Shown: positions 9,609 to 18,392 of the stretch, in pieces
How the letters are laid out: each line of letters starts with the position of its first letter
Position numbering within the stretch: position 1 is the stretch's first letter
Source: Shewanella sp. Isolate13
Lineage (GTDB): Bacteria; Pseudomonadota; Gammaproteobacteria; Enterobacterales; Shewanellaceae
Reading direction: 5' to 3'
Assembly: GCF_022398325.1 (NCBI RefSeq)
Contig: NZ_JAKEVD010000012.1
Coordinates: 52,907-116,906 of the forward strand
Length of the DNA: 64,000 bases
Position numbers and translations under genes: made by a program
Notes under the pieces: generated by a model
Told to the model about the DNA's origin: nothing
Database searches by the model: none
Seen by the model: only the letters and a program-made list of their open reading frames with translations

Positions 9609-10584
9609 TGTGATAAGGAAAATGACAAGCGAAATAGCGGTCTTTTTTGTGGCATAGGCTAGGTTTACTGACGCAGCGCTTTTGCGCCTGCGGGCAGCGT
9701 GGCCCTAAGCGGCAGCCGATAGGCAGATGCTGCAAGGCCGGGGCGGAACCAGGCAAGGTACGCATCACCGATTTATGGGCAAGGGCACCGGAATAGTCAG
9801 GCATATTGTCCAGAAGTGCTTTGGTGTACGGATGAAAAGGCTGCTCGAGTACTTCGGCTGTAGGGCCTGACTCCATGACTTGGCCACTGTATAGAACCGT
9901 GAGTTGATCGCACCAACCGGAAAGGGTATCTAGCTCATGGCTAATTAGAAGGATAGATACGCTGTGTAGCTGATTGAGCTTACTTAGAAGTCTAAAAATT
10001 TGTGCCTGAGTGCTTAACTCCATCGAGTCTGTGGGTTCATCGGCAATCAACAATCGCGGCTGGTTGGCAATCGCCATGGCGATCATCACTTTTTGGCATT
10101 CACCCGCAGAGAGTTCCCATGCATAGCTGCTCATGACCTCTTCAGTATTCTTTATGCCGACTTTATGTAGCCATTTTTGTGCGGTAGCCTTACGTGTCTT
10201 GTTCCGCTTCCAGAAGGGAACTTGCTTATCCTTTGGCATGGCTTCGATAAGTTGACTACCCACTGAGATGGCTGGATCTAAGCTACCTGTGGGGTCTTGG
10301 AAAATAACCGCAATCTCGCTGCCCATTAGGTTGCGCCGCTGCTTAGCCGACATATCCATTAGGTTTTGGCCATCCCACATCATGCGGTCAGCAGTAATAC
10401 TCCAGTTATGGCCTGGTACTCCTAAAATGGCACGAGCCAGCAGGGTTCGGCCAGAACCTGATTCACCCACTAAACCATGTAGCTCACCGGGGTTAATGGT
10501 TAGGCTGACACGTTCCAATGCTTTGACACGTCCATGGGGCGTATCCAGTTCGATGGTAAGATTTCGAATATCGAGTAATGGCAT
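9577..10584 (-). CDS. sapD: Peptide ABC transporter ATP-binding protein SapD, with Walker A Lys replaced by Arg
   Basis: Second ATPase of the Sap system; E. coli SapD also supports Trk potassium uptake. It has 335 residues and begins MPLLDIRNLTIEL. Walker A reads GESGSGRT at 40-47: residue 46 is Arg where E. coli has Lys, checked at the base level (codon CGA). The signature is the SapD-typical degenerate SAGECQK, and Walker B (LLIADEPT) is intact. The C-terminal oligopeptide-binding extension with Cys residues (GCRLGPRCPQAQKRC) is present. It starts 4 bases after the sapC stop. The Arg may weaken nucleotide hydrolysis and leave SapF as the main motor (inference). Confidence 0.93.
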   Translation of the reverse strand: MPLLDIRNLTIELDTPHGRVKALERVSLTINPGELHGLVGESGSGRTLLARAILGVPGHNWSITADRMMWDGQNLMDMSAKQRRNLMGSEIAVIFQDPTGSLDPAISVGSQLIEAMPKDKQVPFWKRNKTRKATAQKWLHKVGIKNTEEVMSSYAWELSAGECQKVMIAMAIANQPRLLIADEPTDSMELSTQAQIFRLLSKLNQLHSVSILLISHELDTLSGWCDQLTVLYSGQVMESGPTAEVLEQPFHPYTKALLDNMPDYSGALAHKSVMRTLPGSAPALQHLPIGCRLGPRCPQAQKRCVSKPSLCHKKDRYFACHFPYHSEPCNDDTTS

Positions 10585-10588
10585 AATA

Positions 10589-11479
10589 TTAGTTTCTGAT
10601 GGGCGATAACGCCGATCTCAATCCGTCACCAACTAAGTTGATAGCCAACACACTACATAATATAGCGACACCAGGAATTGTTACCGTCCAAGGGGCGGTC
10701 AATAAATTATCGAGTCCTTGTGACACCATGGCTCCCCACTCTGGACTTGGGGCCTGAGCGCCAAGGTTCAAAAAGCCGAGGGCGGCAATGTCCAAAATGG
10801 CGGCAGAGATAGCGAGTGTGGTTTGAATAATCACAGTTTCCCATACGTTAGGCATAATCACGTACCAGAAAATCTGAATTGAGTTGGCGCCATCGAGTTT
10901 CGCCGCTGTCACATAATCTTTTTGCAGCTCCTCATGTACCGCTTGATGAATGGCTCGTACAAATTGCGGAGTCAAGGCGATACCGACGGCCCAAAACACG
11001 TTTTCTAGACCCGGTCCCATGACGGCAACAACCAAAATGGCTAATAGCAGTGACGGGATCGATAATAAAGCGTCCAGTAGGTGACTTAATATCGAAGACT
11101 TAAGTCCCTTCATCATGCCGGAAATAGAGCCGATGATAAAACCGACCACTAATGAGGCCAGTACGATTCCGAGTGCCATGCCAAAAGTCAGGTGAGCGCC
11201 ATGGAGTAGGCGACTGAAGATATCTCTGCCTAAGTCATCGGTGCCAAGGAAGTGCTCAACCGTACCGCTAGCATCCCATGATGGCGGCAACAGCAGCGCT
11301 AACGGATCTTGTTGCTCCGGAGAGAAGGGGGCAATCCAAGGACCAAAAATCGCTAGGGTGAGCATACAACACACAGCCCAAAGGCCTATCAGTGCAAATG
11401 GGTTATCGGAAAACGCCTGCCATACCTTTTGTGTAGGTGAGAGAATATGGTCTTCTTGATAAATTCTAATTCGCGGCAT
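10589..11479 (-). CDS. sapC: Peptide ABC transporter permease SapC
   Basis: Inner-membrane permease of the Sap system, DppC type. It has 296 residues, the same as E. coli SapC. An N-terminal membrane segment (about 30-50) is followed by the binding-protein-dependent permease domain with several hydrophobic helices and an EAA-like loop (DYVTAAKLDGANSIQIFWYV). The GTDDLGRDIFSR segment before the core domain is typical of DppC-family permeases. Its start overlaps the end of sapB by 14 bases, so the two are translationally coupled. Confidence 0.94.
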   Translation of the reverse strand: MPRIRIYQEDHILSPTQKVWQAFSDNPFALIGLWAVCCMLTLAIFGPWIAPFSPEQQDPLALLLPPSWDASGTVEHFLGTDDLGRDIFSRLLHGAHLTFGMALGIVLASLVVGFIIGSISGMMKGLKSSILSHLLDALLSIPSLLLAILVVAVMGPGLENVFWAVGIALTPQFVRAIHQAVHEELQKDYVTAAKLDGANSIQIFWYVIMPNVWETVIIQTTLAISAAILDIAALGFLNLGAQAPSPEWGAMVSQGLDNLLTAPWTVTIPGVAILCSVLAINLVGDGLRSALSPIRN

Positions 11480-12497
11480 AGATCTCTTTCCTGCTTAGCG
11501 GATTATAAGCGTTGTGTATGACTTCAATTAAGATACTCAGGAATATAATGGTCAATGCGACGCCTAATACACCACCTTGAATAACCGTGTAATCTCGCTG
11601 GTAAATACCAGATACCAACCAACTTCCTACGCCAGGCCATGAAAAAATCACCTCAACAATCATGGCATAACTGGCAAAAGTACCTAACATCAGGCCCATA
11701 TTCTTTAAAACTGGGATCAGCGCGTTTGGCAGTGCATGACGCAACACAATCGTACTGGTATGTAAACCCCTAGCTTCGGCTGCCTTAATATAGGGCAGTT
11801 CCATGATGTTTAGCATGGCCGCACGCGTGATACGCACAACCACAGTAAAGGGCAGTACGGCCAACGTTATCGAGGGTAAGATGATATGAAATAGCGCATC
11901 TTTAAAGGCTGAGAACCGATAGACGGAGTCCCAAAGTAAGGTGTCGATAAGCATAAATCCGGTAACAGGTTCGATTTCGTATAGCAGGTTGATCCGACCT
12001 GATACGGGAAGCCAACCCAGCTTAACCCCAAACCATAAAGACAGGGTTAGTCCTAGCCAAAATACCGGAATGGAATAGCCTGTTAGGGTGATCGCCATGA
12101 TGCTGTGTTGGGTAACCTTGTTTTTGCTCAGTGACGCAAACACTCCTAGCGGTACGCCGAGAAAAACCGCAATTAACCCTGCAACCATCGCAAGCTCAAA
12201 AGAAGCTGGAAGTGCCTGAGTTAGCTCCTCAATGACAGGGCGCTGAGATGTGATAGAGACCCCTAAATCACCGCTCAAGCGGTTTTTGGCGTAGGCGAAA
12301 AACTGCGACAGCTGGTTTGAGTTTAACTGGTATGCCTCTTCGATATCCTGTATTTGCGCCGATGTGGGGGCGGTAATACCGGTTAGCGCAACGAACTTAT
12401 TGGTAGGAAAGTAGCCCGTCGTGATGAATAGAACCGCTATCAAGACAAAGCTGGTAGCTAGAAACAGATTCAATCTGCGAAGAAGATAACGACCCAT
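11466..12497 (-). CDS. sapB: Peptide ABC transporter permease SapB
   Basis: Inner-membrane permease partner of SapC, DppB type. It has 343 residues. The N-terminal membrane helix (about 8-28) begins MGRYLLRRLNLFL. A long periplasmic loop is followed by five or so membrane helices. The EAA loop (YIKAAEARGLHTSTIVLRHA) and the C-terminal IFSWPGVGSWLVSGIYQRDY segment are family hallmarks. Its ATG shares one base with the sapA stop, indicating a tightly coupled sapA-B-C-D-F operon. Confidence 0.94.
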   Translation of the reverse strand: MGRYLLRRLNLFLATSFVLIAVLFITTGYFPTNKFVALTGITAPTSAQIQDIEEAYQLNSNQLSQFFAYAKNRLSGDLGVSITSQRPVIEELTQALPASFELAMVAGLIAVFLGVPLGVFASLSKNKVTQHSIMAITLTGYSIPVFWLGLTLSLWFGVKLGWLPVSGRINLLYEIEPVTGFMLIDTLLWDSVYRFSAFKDALFHIILPSITLAVLPFTVVVRITRAAMLNIMELPYIKAAEARGLHTSTIVLRHALPNALIPVLKNMGLMLGTFASYAMIVEVIFSWPGVGSWLVSGIYQRDYTVIQGGVLGVALTIIFLSILIEVIHNAYNPLSRKEIYAAN

Positions 12498-14125
12498 TAT
12501 TGCGTTTCCTCTACTGTAATTTTCTTAGCACGTTCAAATGAGATCCCACCAAAAGGCGTAAGCTGTGTTTGCTTAATATCCTTGCTCTTAAAGGTCAGCT
12601 GTGTGGCATGAGCAAATGGCATCATAGGAACATGTTCGATAAACAGCGACTCTGCCTGTTGATATAGGGCTTTTCGCTGTAACTCTGAAGTTGTTGCTTT
12701 GGCCTGCGCTAAGATCCTGTCCATTTCTAGATTGCACCACTGGGCACGGTTACTCGATGATTGTAGTGCATCACAGCTCATCATAGGTGAGAAGAAGTTG
12801 TCGGGATCACTATTATCGGCATTCCACCCGATCAGTACCGAGTCATAGTCATTAAGGCTGAGCTTTTGGTTAAATACACTCCAATCATAGGTGACTATGT
12901 TGACATCCACGCCTATATTGGCCAAATCTGCTTGAATAAGCTCGGCGGTTTTCAGAGCGTTGGGATTATAAATGCGTGCAACCGGCATCGCCCAAATATC
13001 GATGCTGAGCTTATCTATGCCAGCTTCATCTAATAATGCTCGTGCTTTTTCAGGGTTATATTGATAAGTGCTCTTATTATAGTGATAGGCCCATGATTGC
13101 GGTGGTAGCATACCAGTCGCTTTAATTGCCGTCTCTTGGTACACCGCGCGCAGAATATTTTGCTTATCAACGGCGTAAGCCAATGCTTGACGCACTCGGA
13201 CGTCATCGAAAGGCTTTTTCTTGGTATTAAACGCCCAAAATGCAACGTTGAAGCCCAATTGAGTATCTAATTCCAGATTAGGATGCTCTTTGATGACGGG
13301 TAACTCGCCAGCTTTTGGCAGTGCCGATACATTGCAGTCTCCAGTGATTAACTTGGTTAATCTCGCGCTGCTTTGGGGCGTAATATTAAAGACTAATTGC
13401 TCAAATTCCGGCAGGGCACGCCAAAAGTTATCATTGCGGTGATAGCGAATAAGTTCATTCTTCACGTATTTGACTAACTTAAAGGGACCTGTGCCGACAG
13501 GGTTTCTATCCAATAGCTCCGGTGTACCTTGAGCCAAGAGATTATCGGCGTACTCTTTAGAGAGAACCACTGAGAATCCGGTTGCCAGATTGGAAAGGAA
13601 TGAGGCGTCAGCTTGATTCAAGTGAAATACCACTTCATCATCGGCGACTTTTTCAATTTCGGTGACGCTTTGGCCAAAGCCGATACTTTGAAAAAACGGA
13701 TAACCAGTTTTGGAAATCCTATGATATGGATTGTCACTATCGATAATTCGATTAAAAGAGAACAACACATCATCGGCATTAAAGTGACGAGTCGGCGTAA
13801 ATAGTGGCGTTTGATGAAACTGTACCCCATGGCGCAATTTAAAGCGGTAGCTTAGGCCGTCATCAGAGGTTTCCCATGATGTAGCAAGCGCTGGTACTAT
13901 TTCACCAGAAACAGGATCGTAATCAACTAGACTGTCGTAGAGTTGTTGCGAGGTCGCATCAATCGTGGTTCCTGAGGTCACCAGTTGCGGATTGAAGGTC
14001 TCGGGATTGCCTTCAGAGCAGTAGACTAGCCCTGTAGGAACTTGCTGTGGGCCACAGGCGGTGAGTAACAAGTTAATCGCAGAGATCCCAGTGATTAACT
14101 TTATTCTCTTTAGCAGCTGTTTCAT
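12497..14125 (-). CDS. sapA: Periplasmic peptide-binding protein SapA (lipoprotein form)
   Basis: Solute-binding protein of the Sap importer, SBP_bac_5 family. It has 542 residues. The N-terminus has a lipoprotein signal with lipobox LTAC (Cys24), so this SapA is probably membrane-anchored, whereas E. coli SapA has an ordinary signal peptide. The family segments TPTRHFNADDVLFSFNRI, PVGTGPFKLVKY and the C-terminal SPFGGISFE match E. coli SapA. It is the first gene of the operon and starts 64 bases after pspF on the same strand, so it may be read with pspF. Confidence 0.93.
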   Translation of the reverse strand: MKQLLKRIKLITGISAINLLLTACGPQQVPTGLVYCSEGNPETFNPQLVTSGTTIDATSQQLYDSLVDYDPVSGEIVPALATSWETSDDGLSYRFKLRHGVQFHQTPLFTPTRHFNADDVLFSFNRIIDSDNPYHRISKTGYPFFQSIGFGQSVTEIEKVADDEVVFHLNQADASFLSNLATGFSVVLSKEYADNLLAQGTPELLDRNPVGTGPFKLVKYVKNELIRYHRNDNFWRALPEFEQLVFNITPQSSARLTKLITGDCNVSALPKAGELPVIKEHPNLELDTQLGFNVAFWAFNTKKKPFDDVRVRQALAYAVDKQNILRAVYQETAIKATGMLPPQSWAYHYNKSTYQYNPEKARALLDEAGIDKLSIDIWAMPVARIYNPNALKTAELIQADLANIGVDVNIVTYDWSVFNQKLSLNDYDSVLIGWNADNSDPDNFFSPMMSCDALQSSSNRAQWCNLEMDRILAQAKATTSELQRKALYQQAESLFIEHVPMMPFAHATQLTFKSKDIKQTQLTPFGGISFERAKKITVEETQ

Positions 14126-14189
14126 TAAGCCATCATTTTTGAGCTGAACGTTATTAGCTATTTTAACAGTGCCCGCTAGCTAACAGCAA

Positions 14190-15266
14190 TTATTTATCCA
14201 GCAAGTTGTATTTCTTTAAGATCCCGCGCAGTTGATGGTAGCTTAGCCCCAGTAGTTCAGCGGTTTTCTTTTGATTAAATTGCCCGGCTTCTAACGCTTG
14301 TTTTAAGATGCGTACCTCACCTTGCTCACAGTGGGTTTTAAAGTCGATAGGAAAGCTTAACGAGGCCTCTGTTTGAGGGCCATTGTTAGCACTCACTACT
14401 GTATTGCAATCGGCTACACTAGGCTTGGCATCGCTTGATGGCGTTTGTTGGCGTTCTTTTGTTTTGACACGCTTAGTTGGTCGGTAAGGTGAAGCGAATG
14501 GGTCGATAATTATCTGTTCTATCGCGGCATTGGTATCGGCGTTTCGATAGACGCTACGCTCGACCACGTTTTTAAGCTCACGAATATTGCCCGGCCAATG
14601 ATATTCCATTAGTTGCCGGGAGGCAGCGCTGCTAAAGCCTTCAAACAATTCCAATTTTAGCTGTCTTGCCATGCCTACTGCGAAGTATTCTGCTAACGGC
14701 ATGATATCTTCCGCTCTGTGCCTTAATGGTGGCAAAGTGATTACATCGAAAGCCAGCCTATCGAGCAAGTCCGGTCTAAATTCACCCGCTTCAGCTAAAG
14801 AGGGCAAATCTTCGTTAGCGGCGCAGATAAGCCGAACGTCTGTTTGCACGGTTTTGCTGCCGCCGACCCGCTCGAACTCGCCGTACTCAATGACGCGGAG
14901 TAATTTTTCTTGAATAAGGCCAGAGGTATTAGCCAGTTCATCTAAAAATAGTGTGCCGCCATCGGCACGTTCAAAACGGCCCTCATGTTTCTTATTGGCG
15001 CCGGTAAATGCCCCTGCATCATGGCCAAATAGTTCACTTTCTAGTAAGTTTTCACTTAAGGATGAACAGTTGAGTTTAATAAAGCTCTGATCCCAGCGCT
15101 TGGACAAATAGTGTAATCGCTCGGCGATAAGTTCCTTACCTGTGCCGCGCTCACCAATAATTAATACTGGCTTAGATAAAGGCGCCACTTGTGAAATATG
15201 TTCAAGGACTTCCAATAGGGCATTGGACTGTCCGATAAGATTATCTTGCTGAAATTGATTGGTCAC
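14190..15266 (-). CDS. pspF: Phage shock protein operon activator PspF
   Basis: Sigma-54-dependent AAA+ enhancer-binding protein that switches on pspABC; in E. coli it is held inactive by PspA. It has 358 residues and, like other PspF proteins, no N-terminal sensory domain. Walker A GERGTGKE is at 38-45, the sigma-54 contact loop GAFTGA at 85-90 and Walker B (GGTLFLDEL) follows. A Fis-type helix-turn-helix lies at the C-terminus ([19 protein letters not shown]). A variable linker separates the two. It is divergent from pspA, with the sigma-54 promoter of pspA between them. Confidence 0.95.
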   Translation of the reverse strand: MTNQFQQDNLIGQSNALLEVLEHISQVAPLSKPVLIIGERGTGKELIAERLHYLSKRWDQSFIKLNCSSLSENLLESELFGHDAGAFTGANKKHEGRFERADGGTLFLDELANTSGLIQEKLLRVIEYGEFERVGGSKTVQTDVRLICAANEDLPSLAEAGEFRPDLLDRLAFDVITLPPLRHRAEDIMPLAEYFAVGMARQLKLELFEGFSSAASRQLMEYHWPGNIRELKNVVERSVYRNADTNAAIEQIIIDPFASPYRPTKRVKTKERQQTPSSDAKPSVADCNTVVSANNGPQTEASLSFPIDFKTHCEQGEVRILKQALEAGQFNQKKTAELLGLSYHQLRGILKKYNLLDK

Positions 15267-15386
15267 AGTAAGTTTTAGTCTTTCACGCTAATTATTGGTG
15301 AAAATAATAATATGATGCCCAGTTTATAAATGAAAGAAAAAGTTAAATATTTGTTTAAGTGTATGTATAGTATTGAAAAGTTAAAG

Positions 15387-15402
15387 TTGGCACGGAATAT
15401 GG
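15387..15402 (+). promoter_or_regulatory. Sigma-54 promoter of pspABC
   Basis: TTGGCACGGAATATGG matches the -24 element (TTGGCACG) perfectly and keeps the -12 G at the correct 12-base spacing. The second -12 base is G where the consensus has C. It lies 43 bases before the pspA ATG and downstream of divergent pspF. PspF enhancer sites are expected between 15,267 and 15,380, but I cannot place them. Confidence 0.85.
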
Positions 15403-15444
15403 ATTGTAATTATCGAATCCAACGTTAATTTAGAGGAAATCATT

Positions 15445-16122
15445 ATGGGAATCTTTTCACGCTTTGCAGACATCATTAACTCGAATATCAGTGCATTACT
15501 CGATAAGGCTGAAGATCCGGAAAAAATGGTACGTCTGATCATCCAAGAGATGGAAGATACGTTAGTTGAAGTGCGCTCTACCTCTGCAAAAGTTTTAGCC
15601 GAGAAAAAAGAGATCATTCGTCGTATCGCTAAAGTGCAAGAGCAAGTACAAGATTGGGAAAGCAAAGCTGAGCTAGCCTTATCGAAGGACCGTGAAGATC
15701 TTGCTAAGGCGGCTTTAGTTGAAAAGCAAAAAGCCAACGACCTAGCGCAAAGTCTTGCCGATGAGTTAATTGTGGTTGAAGAGCACATTTTACGTCTTAA
15801 GGATGAAGTGAACTTACTGCAAGAGAAATTAGCCGATGCTAAGGCGCGTCAAAAGACCATTATCATGCGTAAGCAGACAGCTTCATCTCGTTTAGAGGTG
15901 AAAAAGCAGCTTGATTCAAGCAAGATTGATAATGCGATGAATAAGTTTGAGCAATATGAGCGTCGTGTAGAAAGCCTTGAGTCCCAAGTTGATTCTTATG
16001 ATTTAGGCAATAAGAAGACGCTTAATGATGAGTTTGCAGCGTTAGAAGCTGAAGATTCAGTGAATGCAGAGCTTGAGGCGCTTAAGGCGAAAATGAAGGG
16101 AAGCAAAACCAAAGCTAAGTAA
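15445..16122 (+). CDS. pspA: Phage shock protein PspA
   Basis: Peripheral inner-membrane protein of the PspA/IM30/ESCRT-III-like family. It binds PspF in resting cells and forms membrane-stabilising scaffolds under envelope stress. It has 225 residues, nearly all predicted coiled coil after the amphipathic N-terminal helix (MGIFSRFADIINSNI). The conserved block DPEKMVRLIIQEMED follows. The ribosome site AGAGGAAAT precedes the ATG. It is the first gene of pspABC. Confidence 0.97.
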   Translation: MGIFSRFADIINSNISALLDKAEDPEKMVRLIIQEMEDTLVEVRSTSAKVLAEKKEIIRRIAKVQEQVQDWESKAELALSKDREDLAKAALVEKQKANDLAQSLADELIVVEEHILRLKDEVNLLQEKLADAKARQKTIIMRKQTASSRLEVKKQLDSSKIDNAMNKFEQYERRVESLESQVDSYDLGNKKTLNDEFAALEAEDSVNAELEALKAKMKGSKTKAK

Positions 16123-16144
16123 TAAACGAGATCAGAGGTAAGTT

Positions 16145-16378
16145 ATGAACATGGATATTTTGATAGCCCCAATTATTGTTTTTCTGGGATTTGTGGCTCC
16201 GATATGGCTGATACTTCATTACCGCAGTAAGCGACAGGTTAGCCAGGGACTTACTGAAGAAGAGTTTAACCAGCTAAATGAACTAATCGCTAAGGCGGAT
16301 AAGATGTCGCAGCGCATCGAAACCTTAGAAGCCATCTTAGATAGTGAGGCACCGCAGTGGAGGAGTCGTAATGATTAA
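16145..16378 (+). CDS. pspB: Phage shock protein PspB
   Basis: Small inner-membrane protein that with PspC relays envelope stress to PspA-PspF. It has 77 residues. One N-terminal membrane helix (about 5-25, ILIAPIIVFLGFVAPIWLIL) is followed by a cytoplasmic segment HYRSKRQVSQGL and a leucine-zipper-like helix. It starts 22 bases after pspA with ribosome site AGAGG. Confidence 0.95.
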   Translation: MNMDILIAPIIVFLGFVAPIWLILHYRSKRQVSQGLTEEEFNQLNELIAKADKMSQRIETLEAILDSEAPQWRSRND

Positions 16379-16443
16379 ACATAATCGACTCATTGCAGTA
16401 GGTAAGCGTCACTATTTAATGAACTAACAAGGAGGAAGTAGAG

Positions 16444-16836
16444 ATGAACGAAGGCAATAGAACGTTATATCGAATTCCTCAGTCGGGTAAAATTGCGGGT
16501 GTTTGTGCGGGCATTGCAGATTACTTTAATTTTGAGACTTGGCTAGTCAGAGTGTTAGCCGCTTCCATCTTTCTATTAGGTGGTTCGGGGATTGTCCTGA
16601 TTATCTATGTGCTGCTTTGGATGATATTGGATATCAAACCTGGCACAGGGAAGAATGATTCTCTAAATAAAGAAATTGGACTAAAGAAGAAGGTTTGGCA
16701 GTCTGGCGAACCAGCTAAAATGGCATTAAGGGATGTGAATAGCCAGTTTAGAGCGTTAGAGGTACGGTTACAGAACCTAGAGCGCCATGTGACTTCTGAT
16801 AACTACGATCTTAAAGATCAAATTAACAATTTATAG
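16444..16836 (+). CDS. pspC: Phage shock protein PspC
   Basis: Inner-membrane regulator of the Psp response. It has 130 residues. The PspC domain covers about 8-65, with GKIAGVCAGIADYFN and one long hydrophobic segment (about 36-60). A soluble C-terminal helix with a leucine-rich repeat (LRDVNSQFRALEVRLQNLE) probably contacts PspB or PspA. The ribosome site AAGGAGGAAG is strong. A short direct repeat CAATCATCTATAG occurs twice right after the stop. Confidence 0.95.
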   Translation: MNEGNRTLYRIPQSGKIAGVCAGIADYFNFETWLVRVLAASIFLLGGSGIVLIIYVLLWMILDIKPGTGKNDSLNKEIGLKKKVWQSGEPAKMALRDVNSQFRALEVRLQNLERHVTSDNYDLKDQINNL

Positions 16837-16926
16837 TCAATCATCTATAGCCAATCATCTATAGTTCAATGACGGGGCAGGCTATACTGCCCTAGAACTA
16901 TCTCATTACGGGTTTCACTTCATTTT

Positions 16927-18372
16927 ATGGCGAGTCTTAAACAGTCACTTAGAAAACTCGGTAAGAATACTCAAGCCGTCGCGCTAAGAACCACAGATAG
17001 AAATTTACGATTAGCGGTCACGGGGTTAGCCGGAGCGGGTAAAACAGCCTTTATTACAGGGTTAGTTAATCAACTGCTTCATTCCGGCATTGCCGAGACA
17101 AGCGCTCAATTACCTTTATGGCAAGTTGCTAGAGACGGTAGACTCTATGGCGTTAAGCGCGACATGCAGCCTGACTTGACCATCCCAAGCTTTAATTATG
17201 ATGGGGCAATAAAGTCCTTAACGACAGAACCGAAATCTTGGCCTGTTTCCACCCGCAATATTAGTGAGCTACGACTCGCTATTAAGTATCGTCCTGCAAA
17301 AGGTCTGTTAGCTAAAGTCACCGATAGTGCGACCCTGTATTTAGATATTGTCGACTATCCAGGAGAGTGGTTACTGGACTTGCCGATGCTAAAGCAGTCA
17401 TTTCAGCAGTGGTCTAATACGCAGCTCGAACGAAAATCAGTCTTTGAGCGTTCGATGCATTTTAGTGCCTTCTCACAGGCGCTAGATAGTGTCGATCTTG
17501 CAAGCCCTGCCGATGAACTGAAGCTGCAGGAGATAGCAGACCTTTACCAAAACGTATTACAGGACTGCGTGAGTAATCATGGATTTTATTACGCGCAGCC
17601 CGGACGGTTATTATTACCAGGTGAGTTAGATGGCACACCCGTGTTGGCCCTATTTCCTCTGATTAATATCGATGATGAAGGGGTTCAATCGTTGGAGCAG
17701 TCACAGTCCAATAGCTTTTATCACACCTTAAAGCGGCGCTATAAAGAGTATGTCAGCCGTGTGGTTAAACCTTTCTATCAGGATTACTTTGCCAAGTTTG
17801 ATAGGCAACTGGTATTGGTTGATTGTTTTACGCCGCTTAATCGTGGCCGTGCTCAGTTTGATGATATGAAGTCGGCGATTCATGCGGTGATGGAAAGTTT
17901 TCACTTCGGTCAATCGAGTCTACTGAAGCGATTATTCTCACCTAAAATCGACAAGTTACTGTTTGCCGCAAGTAAGGTTGACCATGTGACGCGAGATCAG
18001 CAGGGCAATGTATTGTCACTGCTAACTCAGCTTGTGCATCAGAGCCAACAATACGCCAAATTTGAAGGCTGCGAAGTCGAGACGATGGCAATCAGCGCGA
18101 TTAAGTCAACCAGTCACGGCATGGTGAAGCAAGATGGCAGAGAGATTGAAGTGGTTCGGGGCTGTGAGCTTGGCCAACAGCAATCTGTGACGCTGTTTCC
18201 CGGAGAAGTGCCTAAGTCTCTACCCGCTGCCGATTTTTGGGATAAGCAGGGATTCGAGTTTATCAACTTCGCCCCCGCTACTAATCAACATATCCAGCGC
18301 AGTAATGCCGATTTTGAGCACATACGTTTAGATCATGTGTTGCAGTATTTGCTGGGAGATAAGTTAAAGTGA
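16927..18372 (+). CDS. ycjX: YcjX family GTP-binding protein (DUF463)
   Basis: Predicted P-loop NTPase of the YcjX family, part of the extended psp regulon in E. coli. It has 481 residues. A Walker A-like loop GLAGAGKT lies near 34-41, and a later DIVDYPGEWLLDL block is characteristic of the family. The exact cellular role is not established. It begins about 90 bases after pspC and is followed 20 bases later by ycjF, as in E. coli. Confidence 0.93.
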   Translation: MASLKQSLRKLGKNTQAVALRTTDRNLRLAVTGLAGAGKTAFITGLVNQLLHSGIAETSAQLPLWQVARDGRLYGVKRDMQPDLTIPSFNYDGAIKSLTTEPKSWPVSTRNISELRLAIKYRPAKGLLAKVTDSATLYLDIVDYPGEWLLDLPMLKQSFQQWSNTQLERKSVFERSMHFSAFSQALDSVDLASPADELKLQEIADLYQNVLQDCVSNHGFYYAQPGRLLLPGELDGTPVLALFPLINIDDEGVQSLEQSQSNSFYHTLKRRYKEYVSRVVKPFYQDYFAKFDRQLVLVDCFTPLNRGRAQFDDMKSAIHAVMESFHFGQSSLLKRLFSPKIDKLLFAASKVDHVTRDQQGNVLSLLTQLVHQSQQYAKFEGCEVETMAISAIKSTSHGMVKQDGREIEVVRGCELGQQQSVTLFPGEVPKSLPAADFWDKQGFEFINFAPATNQHIQRSNADFEHIRLDHVLQYLLGDKLK

Positions 18373-18392
18373 TTTTGAGTAAGTGAGTCATT

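Noticed and set aside
16832..16864. Short direct repeat CAATCATCTATAG after pspC
   Set aside because: Only two copies of 13 bases with no structure; probably a local slippage duplication.
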